Source: Sinohyriopsis cumingii (lineage: Eukaryota > Mollusca > Bivalvia > Unionida > Unionidae). From it: 64,000 nt of DNA. Shown in pieces: positions 54,410 to 64,000 of the stretch. The number at the start of each line of letters is the position of its first letter. The first letter of the stretch is position 1. A program made the position numbers and the translations under genes. Location: assembly GCA_028554795.2 (NCBI GenBank), contig CM068835.1, positions 61,868,719 to 61,932,718 of the forward strand. Direction: 5' to 3'. The notes under the pieces were generated by a model. It saw nothing but the letters and a program-made list of their open reading frames with translations, made no database searches and was not told the origin of the DNA.

Positions 54410-55720
54410 TTGCCAAACCAGATACAACAAATTGGATGAAGATCCTCGCCAAACTTAAATGACTCGATACAAGCGAATCCAGTCAGGTCAAAATCTGTTA
54501 ATGGTCCGTTTATTGATAATCTGGTCATCTCGTGTGTTGGATATCATAATCACTCTTAAGACTTAGAACACTCTCTCATTCCAAGACAACTTCCGGGATA
54601 ACATGCAACCTTATCAAGCGAGATAACATCCTTATATTCGTATCTTGTATTCCATAATCCACCGTGTCCGTATTCGACACATCTCAATATTATATCATCT
54701 GGAAAATAGAACCTCGTAGGCTTCGACGAATTTTTCTCTCTAGCAAAATGAGCTGCGACTGATGGAATCGTAATACAATTACTGAGCAACCTTTCATGAT
54801 CGTTAGTATATTTCAACGCAAGGTTTATCAGTTCTTCGTGGAGATATTATGTTCGATAAATCTCACCATTAAGTATTACAAACCGATGGAACTCATTTTC
54901 TTCGATAAAGATACTTCGATCAGGTTTTATCAATTCGTTGTGGTTTTCTTAAAAACTCTGAAATAACCATACTGATACAAAATCATTCTTACTTACTTCG
55001 TTCATAATATTAAACATATTGGGAATTTTAATTTCGTTCCTAAGTCAGCAACATCATTTATTGTAGCTCCTTAATTCTTGACTGATTCTTCCCATTTGTT
55101 TATTTTTTTTACATCTTATATCCGTTAAACCATTTCCTCGTATCGCGTTTGTAAAATGTTCCATTACTCGTTCGGCTACACAATTTATTTACACAAATTG
55201 TATTGATTTGAGATCACTAACACTGGGTTTATCATTTAGCGGATATATTGCATAAATAAATGCGGTCACAGGATACGCTCTATCATAATACGGTTTGTTA
55301 ATAGCAGTCAACATTCCTGGTTTGGAATTTTTATTTGACGTAACAATATTTCCAGTGTGAAGACGGACAGGGTCATGTTTGTCACGGATAAACGAAGTGT
55401 CGTCGTTTTTAAACAAATAAATTTTACTCTGAAAAAATGTCTTTGATTATAGAGATAATTAATAATCGTCACCGCTTGTTGGTCATTCAATGTAGCATCA
55501 ATACCTCCTTTGGTGTTGTGCATAAATTTGAATGTTGACCACACATGAGATGCGCCATCTCTGCTAAATTCTTTCTTGGCGTCACATATACTTTTAATCA
55601 GAGTTTACATCGGTTTAACCAGAGCTCGCCTCCAGAAGTCAGGTGTTCTTGTATCAAGATCGAATCTAGATTTAGAAGGTTCAATTACAGATAATCTCTC
55701 ACACTCTTACATATCATAAT
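54410..55720 (-). mobile_element. Polymerase-helicase gene relic, N-terminal portion
   Basis: Minus-strand pieces: LLSNCITIPSVAAHFA with the later HGGLWNTRY and VISLDKVACYPGS (compare LLTNCFTIPSVAAHVA, HGGLWNTEY and MISVDMVACYPAS), and AINKPYYDRAYPVTAFIYAIYPLN for the upstream partner region. No helicase or HNH sequence was found. Broken. Confidence 0.8.
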
Positions 55721-55924
55721 GAAGACAAATATATATTGAAATTGAAATATTATTGAAATTTAATTATATATAAGAATATTTTCTTTTCCGTGATGAAATC
55801 GTCTCGTTTTGGTTCTGGTTTTCTTGATATTCTGGCTAAACACCAACACATGCTATCACACTTCGGATTGACGATTCATATATATCTACAACATAATCTA
55901 AAGAATTTATTTATATAGTCGATG

Positions 55925-56305
55925 ATAATTTTGCTTCGTGAACAGTGATAGCGATTTTTTATTTTTTTCTCCTTATGATATATTTAAATCTGCGCTGGAA
56001 TTCATCATTTATTTGTTCAATTTTATAGTTACCAGTGGGAATATTTACAACATGCCAATCTGGAATTGCATCGGGGTTATTTTTATTTGCAAATACCAAA
56101 AATGTATTTGCTGGTAATCCACCAAATGATTTTGATCTAATATTTGGCCAACTATGATATATTATTAATTGCGCTAGTGGTATTTCATTCGCGCGAATTG
56201 CAGTTGGAAAGTTGACACTAAATTCAGGAGCAGTCGAACTTGCTGATATCATTGTTGTTCTTGACGGAGTAGTATTAACAAAGATATGTTGTGTTGGTGT
56301 TGGAG
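55925..56305 (-). mobile_element. Penton-like relic
   Basis: Reads TTMISASSTAPEFSVNFPTAI, IYHSWPNIRSKSFGG, PDWHVVNIPTGNYKIEQINDEFQ, matching the N-terminal part of 43,863-45,185. Interrupted by a family-S SINE at its start. Confidence 0.82.
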
Positions 56306-56546
56306 TTTTGTGGTTTAACGCCATTTTTCAGCACACGATAGGCTATACATGGCAGCCAGTATTAAAGGTGGATGAAGAACCCGTGAAAACCCCGGAAAGA
56401 ACCACCGACCCAAGAGAAGCTAAAGGCAAGCTTTCTCACATACCCACATTGGCCGAATCCGAGACTCGAACCCACGCAGACAGAGATGAGATGGCAATGA
56501 TCCGTAACGTAGAGCGCTTTAGACCACTGTGACACTCGGGGCCCCA
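56306..56546 (-). mobile_element. tRNA-derived SINE, family S
   Basis: A reverse-strand copy with tail (tttaacgccatttttcagca), body (ggcagccagtattaaagg) and head (accactgtgacactcggggc). It is inserted in the penton relic. Confidence 0.85.
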
Positions 56547-56577
56547 AAGATATATTTTAGTAATTCATTTGCCGTTG

Positions 56578-56750
<173 letters not shown>

Positions 56751-56964
56751 ATAAGACCACACGTATGCGATATTTTTTTACTTTTACTTTATACGATATT
56801 TTTTAGTTTTGTTTGCCATTCACGTGCCTGATTGTATCAAAAACGTTGAACTTTGGTCGGAGTGCTCATTATATCAATTAGGTGGGAATTTAAAGGCTAA
56901 TTCAAGATACCAAGATTAAATCAAACCGAGGTTTTGTTTCTTCGGGTTCCACTACAAATGTCTT

Positions 56965-57720
56965 TCAGTTGTTTTGCTTCAACATCACTAATATATAGCC
57001 GGAAGATCCGCCTGACGGAGTCAGGAGTAGATAACGCCGTGAAATTGTGGTAGATATGGTAAATCTTGTAACGCCAAGTACTGAGTACCTGTATATACCG
57101 GTAACCTCAGCGGAACGTGTGATATATTTATTGAGTGGTGACCATAACGCTTGTCCAGATGATACACTGAACTGTTGGTAATTTTGTTTTACGTCTGAGA
57201 GTTTAATACCGGTAACTACTGACTTTCTCCCCAAAAAATCATCACCAATTCCATTTATTCCTTTGCGAAAATTCAAAGATGCATTCACATGAGTATTATA
57301 ATCAGATTTAAGTGTGGTCATTGCATCATTAAATGAAAACGAGTTCATCATTGGAGTGATGAATGTCTTCGTTACAGCGTCATTGTCTTATTCTGGTTCT
57401 CCAAGATCAGTAATTGTATTATTAGAGATAGTGAGAGAACCTGTCACTGTATCACCGGATATTTGTGCTCAACCACGAATATAATATGATATCGTTAACA
57501 TGATAACTCCAGGTTTGATTTTTCCATTACTATAAAAAAACAGCTATACTTTATTCAATTGTTCCATTACTTGTAACGATAATATCTATCAATGAAATCT
57601 TTTTTTTATAAAACAATTATTCTTGCTTATCTTGAAATACAACCACTTCGTTAGGATCTACATTTGCAAGATTTAATACTTCAGAAATTTCATCACTAAT
57701 CTGTTTAATCACATTTTCAT
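56965..57720 (-). mobile_element. Fibre-like relic
   Basis: The N-terminal anchor ISDEISEVLNLANVDPNEVVV is followed by TVTGSLTISNNTITDLGEPE and DNDAVTK (a motif common in viral and phage fibres), then the head: YQQFSVSSGQALWSPLNK and VTGIYRYSVLGVTRFTIST. The head matches 42,990-43,110 of the first element. The long 21-residue repeat shaft is not present. Confidence 0.75.
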
Positions 57721-57734
57721 GAGTTATTCCGTTA

Positions 57735-59000
57735 GATTTTTTTTGGTAAATATCGACCATTACACTTTGAGATCTGTTAAAAGAAAGGACCGTCTACTTG
57801 TATACTCGTGCACGACATTATGCGGTGGTGTTGTTGATGATGGCACAGCGTCGAGTAAAGCAATTACTTCACGGCCACATATTGTCGGATCAGTTAATTC
57901 TTTGGTAATGTTGAATACCAGACTGGAATATTTTGAAAATGAGTGCCTTGCACTGTGCCGACATATTTTAAAAATTATTTTGGTGGCGCCAACCCATACG
58001 AATCAAAATAAATAATTCCACGTGGATCAATCGCGTATGCAACCCAATGAGTACCTGGACCAGAACTTTTATCAAGATTTATGATACAGGTTTCAAAATT
58101 GCTTGGCGGTTTTGGTAATTGATGACGCAGAAAACACCTCTAAGATTTTTACATTTAGTTTTTTTTATCAGCGTCAAGTAAATCAAGTTTTTCGTTTCAA
58201 TGAGTTGTTCCTGGCAATCGTAGACCCTTTCCCTTTCCTTAAAAGTCTTCATTCCTTTTCCTTTTGCTTTCTTTAATGCCATTCCAGCAGCAGTTCCAAC
58301 AGCACCATGTACAGCTGCAACAGGTGGAGCCGCAGCGGCTATTAACGCTGGTATAGCTGGAAGAAGTGGAAATATACGATCAGTCATGATTGAATCTTTC
58401 AAGGTGCTCTCAGAAAGATTAAGTTTAACGCCTGCTTTTGATTGTTTGGCGTCAATGAAATGCCTGAGACATATTTTAAAAGATTCTGTTTCTGGCGCCA
58501 ACCCATACGAAACACCTCTAAATATTTTTACATTTAATATTTTAGCAGCATCAAGTAAATCAAAATTTGACATAGGCAGAATCAGCGAAGTGTTCCTGGT
58601 AGTCTCAGACCTTTTCTGTACCAATGAGTTGTTCATGTCAATCTTAGACCCTTTGCCTTTTTAGAAGTATTTATTCCTTTTCTTGTTGCTTTATTTAATA
58701 CCATTCCATCAGCAGTTCCAACAGTACCAAGTGCAGCTGCAACCGCTGGAGCAGCAGTGGCTATTAACGCTGGTATAGCTGCAACAAGTGGAGATATACC
58801 GCCATTCTTGATTTAATCTTTAAAAGCGGTAGCGGAAAGATTAAGTTTAAAGCCTGATTTGATTGTATGGTGGCATTGAAATGGCTGAGTTGACGTTCGG
58901 ACAATGATAGTTATTTTTACCACCTGTGATCTGATCTTACTTTAGTGATATTTTTATTCCATAGTTCTTTGCTGATTTTGGATGAAGCTTTTTAATCTTA
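57735..59000 (-). mobile_element. Protease and core-protein relics (core-like sequence present twice)
   Basis: The minus strand carries MSNFDLLDAAKILNVK with FRGV (protease start), AYAIDPRGIIYFDSYGLAP-type sequence near 58.0 kb, and core-protein sequence RIFPLLPAIPALIAAAAPPVA with GAVGTAAGMALKKAKGKG. A second core-like stretch with the same Ala-rich segment lies at about 58.68-58.85 kb. Broken. Confidence 0.75.
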
Positions 59001-59044
59001 CCAGTAGTTAGACTGAAACTAACATGATGATATTATATTATAAC

Positions 59045-60385
59045 TATCATGAGCGATTTAATTACACGTTTTCTACTAAAGCATCAATGACTCTCATTCG
59101 TCCACAACCTTCAAGCAACATTGTTTTATCTGAGACAATAACAGCAATTGCTCTATAACCACCAGCGGGCAGTCGAATTACACGAGTTGGGAAGTGTTTA
59201 TCAATGACTGATTGCCTGAACAAATCTAAATATTCCAATGAAAAATAATAGATCGGATACAGCGTTGTGAAATCCCACTTAGATCAACATTTTGAACACG
59301 TCCAATGAATGTCATCAAACGATGATATGCACGTGCAACATGATTGTGATCAAAATTTAGCAAAATTTCTTCAGAAGGTTCTTGATGTCCATTTATCCTC
59401 AAAGCAGCCTCAGAAACCCCAAACGTGTCAGACGCTATTGGATTTCTTTCCTGACAATTTACTCTGGCATTTTCCTGAAATGCGATGAATATATGTCGTG
59501 GTGCTGACACCTCCTGCTTTACTGCTATATGTCATGCGAATAACCCAGCAGTATTCCTTTGAATACTGTCCTTACTCATTGTCAATCATGATAATATTGA
59601 TTTACCGCCCTGACTCATGAAAGAAAGTAACTGTTGTTCTTCATTACTGACATCCACAGCGACAGATTTGTTAGTATTACTTTACCAACATCAAATGCAG
59701 CATCACTCCATATTAAATCATTATAGATGGCTTTTCTGATGAGTACCACGGTGTGTTTAGCGCCAAATATAACCTTTCTAGCATTTATCCAAATCCAAAG
59801 ATATGAGACAGTAGAATTGCGCATGAGAACTCTCCATCGCCGTTGAACAGTGTTCGACGTGTTGCGAATCCCAATTTGAAATTTTTATTCATCGATGCAA
59901 CTTCAGTTCCACCTACGTTCATTGTAAAGTTTCTGTTTTCTGGATGATCAGTGGTATCTCTTTGCAAACATCATTGAGGGACTGATCTTGAGTAATTGTC
60001 GCTGTGTCTTGCAAGGCCAAGTATCGTCGTAGTAACGTCAACGTTTTCCAGGCATGATTCAATACTTATTCCGTCAATAATATATATGGCTTTGTTAAAT
60101 AACGCCATGAAACAATTTTTAACAAAACCAACTCTATCACCAATTCCGTATGCTGTATCGTCTGCTCTCAAAAGTCTATCTTCTACTTCAATAAATGCCT
60201 CAGCGGGTAAGAAATATCTACTTGTATCCTGAACCTGTTATTCGATTCTTCCTCTTGCATTAGGTACACATGCGTCATACGAACAATACTGATCATCGCG
60301 CACATATTCGTCTTTGAGAACTGGCGCATCCATGTAAACGTATGAGCATGTTTTAAATAATTGTTATCGTCTAACACGAAGACCA
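59045..60385 (-). mobile_element. Major capsid protein relic
   Basis: Pieces GIGDRVGFVKNCFMALFNKAIYIIDG, ARKVIFGAKHTVVLIRKA, SAPRHIFIAFQENARVNCQE and LRINGHQEPSEEILLNFDHN match the capsid protein at 39,388-40,803 in order. Broken many times. Confidence 0.85.
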
Positions 60386-60399
60386 CTTCCTGCTTGCAG

Positions 60400-60810
60400 A
60401 CTAGCAGTTATATTCTTTCTTTTTCTTGCAGGGGCTCACCAGCCAACTCAGTAGTTTTTGATTTGCAGCTTGAGTTATTATTTACTAACTTTTGCAGGCA
60501 TAACGTTAGTACTGGGTAATTTTAATGACTGGGGTTTTCTTCGTATTAATCGTGCTAGTCTGTCCTTGATTTCTGAGAATGCTTTAGTGGTAACATCACC
60601 AACAAACCAATACCTTTATCACGAACAATGTCAATAGCTTTCATTCCCAGTTGCAATCGGTATTGCTTTTGGGGCTCTCCTTCTAAATAGTCCCTGAACA
60701 ACATCGCCCAGTCTATCTCCGTAGGAAACTTTTTATGTTGGTAATCTCGAATTTATCACCCTGATCGTTACAGGTTCAAGTTGAGCATTATGTAAAATCA
60801 TCTTATTTTC
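60400..60810 (-). mobile_element. pVI-like protein relic
   Basis: The minus strand reads GDRLGDVVQGLFRRRAPKA, and another frame LGMKAIDIVRDKGIG, matching GDGLGNTIAGLFTRMAPKV and LGMKAIDVIRDKGIS of 38,874-39,362. Broken. Confidence 0.7.
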
Positions 60811-60831
60811 TCGTCACTGATCTATATACCC

Positions 60832-62095
60832 TCAATCACTGTGATAATCATCAAAGGTTTCATCAATAAGAGACTGATAAACATTATTGTCCATGATACC
60901 GCCTGTAAATAATCGTTGAAAAATATCCACTACTTCATTAATAATTTCTGTGTAAATGATACGAGCTCGTTTTCCGCCAATCATAATTTTTAGTCGTTCA
61001 ACATCGGCAAGGACGTTATTGGGACATGGGGTAATAAGACCACACGCCTGGTACATGAACCAATACCACTTTCAGTAGCACGGGGGAAGAATTTGCATCT
61101 TCGTCATTTGTTATTTGTGCTGGTTGCTGTGGTTTTGTTTTTTGTCGTTGTTTTTGCGATTGTTGTTGTTGTTTCGTAGTTGTAACATTGCCAAATATTT
61201 ATCTATTCTATTAATATATGCAATATATCTTTTATCACATTTTTGGGCCTGATCAACTAGTAGTGTAAACGAAATAGCCATTTGTACCAGTTATCACGAC
61301 TTACAGTATCATTAACGTACTCGGGTTTCAAAGTGCTTTTTCTTTGGTCAAAACTGCTCACGGCATACTCAGATAATGTTTCCCTGTCGTCAATTTGTTT
61401 GATGATTGTAATACCTTCTTCGGTAGATGTATTAGTTATTTCAGTTTGCTCACTTGCTCGTTTTGATTATGTTTCTGGTTCTAATTCTGGTATACGATCT
61501 TATATATCACCTATTTCAGCACGAGCTTGGTCAATACCCTCAAGGGGCCATCTCATCTGTCTGCGTGGGTTTGAGTCTCGGATTCGGCCAACGTGGGTAT
61601 ATGAGAAAGCTTGCCAGTAGCGTCTCGTGGGTCGGTGGTTCTTTTCCGGGTGTTTCCTGGTTCTTCCTCCACCATTAATACTGGCCGCCATGTATAGCCT
61701 ATCGTGTGTTGAAAATGTCGTTTAACCCCTCAATGACAACATCAACAACAACAATACCTTCAAGTATTTCTTTCATTCGTTGAGCAGACGTTATTGTACT
61801 TGGAAGCTCTGGTAGAATCCTTTTTGTTTTTGTTTTGTTCTCTCTGCTATTATTCCAGTTAATTTAGTGGTTTACTGCAACGTTAAGAAGATATTTTGTA
61901 GCCTCTGTAACCCCTTCGGTAGCCTTCGTAACCGGTTTAAATAAATGTTCTGCACCATCTGCAAATTCCACATAAGACTCTTGACGCGCTTGTAGTTGCT
62001 GCTGGACAGCATCACGAACATGGATATATTTCTAAATTGCCTCTAGTCGCTCTCGAGCTAATCTAGCTATACGAGATTATATTATTGAGATAATA
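60832..62095 (-). mobile_element. Conserved hypothetical protein relic
   Basis: The C-terminal part VERLKIMIGGKRARI, EIINEVVDIFQRLFTGGIMDNN and the N-terminal part VRDAVQQQLQARQESYVEF, EHLFKPVTKATEG match 37,544-38,502. A family-S SINE splits it. It runs up to the right terminal repeat. Confidence 0.7.
61546..61757 (+). mobile_element. tRNA-derived SINE, family S (head-truncated)
   Basis: Starts within the tRNA-like region (atctcatctgtctgcgtggg) and keeps the body (gcttgccagtagcgtctcg), 'ccaccattaatactggccgc' and CAA-rich tail. Inserted in the hypothetical-protein relic. Confidence 0.82.
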
Positions 62096-62119
62096 ATTAT
62101 TTAAATAATCACGCAATAC

Positions 62120-62371
62120 AGCAGCAGGAAGGGTGCGACCAAAAAATAGTCTCCAAAAGATAAACAAAACACGCATACAATTTTTGAAAAACACGAGCGA
62201 CAAAGATGAAGCAACAAAATGAGCTAATCCAGTTAGAAAAACTCTTGGTGTTAGCTAGAGGCTTCAATTTGACGTTATCATAATTGTAATTTTCATTTTT
62301 TATTTGGCATGAAGTTTTATTTTTGATAAATGGACTTTCAAGTAAGTGGTCTTTTGACCATCCCTGCTGCT
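62120..62371 (-). repeat. Right terminal inverted repeat, second element
   Basis: 252 bp. The inner end begins agcagcaggaagggtgcgacc and the outer end is tggtcttttgaccatccctgctgct, so it is itself bounded by inverted AGCAGCAGG ends, as in the first element. Confidence 0.82.
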
Positions 62372-62379
62372 GTTTGTAT

Positions 62380-63680
62380 TCCCTTTGATTGCATACAAAT
62401 ATTGACATGAATCGGAAACACCTTTTCATATTCCCCTTTATTGCTTAATAAGTACTTATGCAAACTATTATTCAGACAACTATTGTCTATACTATCAAAA
62501 TGTAAGATTGCAAATGATGGAAGCTGCAGTTGCAATATCATTTGCACTTTGCTATTTTAAAATAACAGTACGTGTAATTAAACAATGACTTTGAATATGT
62601 CTGAAGGTTACATATTCAAGACGTCAAGCCAATCCACACATCATTATCGTGAATTAAATATTTTAACAAAATCAAATGTAAAACAATGGAATCGAAACAT
62701 AGAATAAAATATAATTATAAAACATGTATACGGACAGAAATATAGCATTACCACTGAGAACAACAAAACTGCAATAATATTTTTTACAAAGTTAAATTTG
62801 TGTATTAGTTCTGTCTTTTAGTTTTGGTTTAAGTGTAATGATCATAAACAAACTGTGCTCTTTTGTATTCAAACGTGAAATATGTCAGTCTACGGTAACA
62901 TCTACGTCCTTGAGTGTTTCTCTGAGAACCTAATTAAGTGCTGATTGTGTTTTGATACCTGATTTGCACAAGTATTTGTTAAATTGTTGCCGTGAAATAA
63001 AAGCTGATCTCCTTTAACTGTCTTAAATTGACATAGTACTCATTCACTAACAGAACAAAAAAGATTGACTTTCGACATTGACAGCTGTGTTATAAAATGC
63101 CAATTAAATCTTTCAAAATGAGATATCTGACTGTCAAGTTAATCGAATGTGAAGCAACTCGCAAAGCTGTTTGTTAAACGTTTTAATTTGTTCACATGTT
63201 TTATTTCCCTAGGAATACCCTCATCCCTCATGTTGTCTAAGCAAGCTGATAGTTCTCTCAGGCAAACCAGTCATGCACAAAAAAGACCAATTATATAGCC
63301 AATGGCTAGTGGTGACAATGAATATGACATTGCATTGTTAGTAACACATGTTTATTGACAATGAGATGCAGATCAAATAAGGCCTACATTTGTATGTTAT
63401 TTATGTCTACTAATAGGATGTGACACGTGAATTTTCTAACAATGTGACACATATTCAGATGCATTAATTTATCATATACATGTCGAGTACCTAACCGTTG
63501 ACGCATTATTGATATGATACACAAATGCACTTTGTCAATATACTAGTGTATTGCAGACTAGTTTTGTTTTCATTTAACGAAACATTCCAGTGTTTATTCT
63601 CTCCATGTGTAAGTCCTACGTACTGACAACTGGTCAACTCTTAACAATTTCAATTTAAAGATTATTTCATTAAGTTTTAT
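62380..63680. other. No gene seen
   Basis: AT-rich noncoding DNA outside the second element. Confidence 0.5.
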
Positions 63681-63686
63681 GGTATG

Positions 63687-63870
63687 CTAGTTATCCAAAA
63701 TTAAGACCAAAGCTTCATGCAGGCTGTGCATGAAGGAATTAGATATTTCCAACATGGAGCTTTCAGCTCTTAAGAAATCATTAAAACAGATCAAAGCTTC
63801 ATCAGGATCAGGATCTGGTTCCAATATTTCAGTATTTTTGATGAAAGCATTTTCCACCATGGAAGTCTTC
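63687..63870 (-). CDS. Possible last exon of a host gene (minus strand)
   Basis: The minus strand is open from a 3' splice acceptor-like site (ctgtatttag, just above 63,870) to a TAG at 63,687-63,689. It encodes about 60 residues, including MVENAFIKNTEILEPDPDPDE, then ALICFNDFLRAESSMLEIS, then SFMHSLHEALVLILDN. Composition is protein-like and free of low complexity. I do not recognise the family and no further exon is visible before the window ends, so it remains a candidate. Confidence 0.35.
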
Positions 63871-64000
63871 CTAAATACAGCATTGTTAGGTTAATAACCT
63901 TATTTGTTAGGTGTGAACATTTTGTTTGCCGTCTAGAAAAGGTATGGAATCGTTTGTGGCAGGAACCCTGATAATATCAGCTATATAGTCCATGTATTTG

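Overview
The window looks like a piece of an AT-rich invertebrate nuclear genome, most likely a mollusc or another lophotrochozoan. The pointers are two tRNA-derived SINE families, a decayed Tx1/L1-type LINE, a hAT relic, long (TA)n and (TTA)n microsatellites, a few isolated exon-like open stretches, and a cluster of capsid-encoding Polinton (Maverick/adintovirus-like) elements. No complete host gene is visible. Host evidence is limited to a probable terminal exon (36-273), a promoter with a first exon (430-716), a CUB-domain exon remnant (about 21.58-21.77 kb) and a possible minus-strand last exon (63,687-63,870).

Layout. 1-8.7 kb: host sequence with SINEs and a dispersed noncoding repeat. 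8.7-14.9 kb: a degraded Tx1-like LINE, interrupted by a SINE with a clean 12-bp target duplication and by a 5'-truncated copy of its own family. 15-25 kb: mostly noncoding, with a fragment of a repeated gene family, an LTR-element protease fossil, a hAT transposase 3' end, and microsatellites. 25.4-30.1 kb: an old Polinton relic (integrase, then capsid, core, protease and fibre-like pieces).

30,126-45,437: a 15.3-kb, nearly whole Polinton-like element with 250-255-bp terminal inverted repeats and a 5-bp target duplication (aatgg), sitting inside the older relic. It carries an A32-type packaging ATPase, a zinc-ribbon/phospholipase A2-like protein, a DDE integrase, a polymerase-like/SF1 helicase/HNH fusion protein, a zinc-finger protein, an HNH endonuclease, coiled-coil proteins, a pVI-like protein, a double-jelly-roll-type capsid protein, a core protein, an adenain-like protease, a repeat-built fibre, a two-helix membrane protein and a penton-like protein. 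Genes of the late block are packed about 30 bp apart, and nearly all of that space is one recurring AT-rich motif. A phased T-tract/A-tract inverted array with two perfect 35-bp direct repeats separates the hypothetical-protein region from the capsid block.

45.4-52.3 kb: relic continuation and noncoding DNA. 52,390-62,371: a second, strongly decayed, smaller relative with the same kind of terminal repeats. Its capsid block is inverted relative to the first element, and it carries several SINEs. 62.4-64 kb: host sequence.

How the parts work together in the known family: integrase inserts the DNA, the polymerase-helicase is expected to replicate it, the ATPase packages it, and capsid, penton, core, pVI-like protein and protease build and mature a particle. 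All copies here are treated as fossils. The 15.3-kb element looks nearly whole and young, with roughly five breaks; the others are old and heavily broken.
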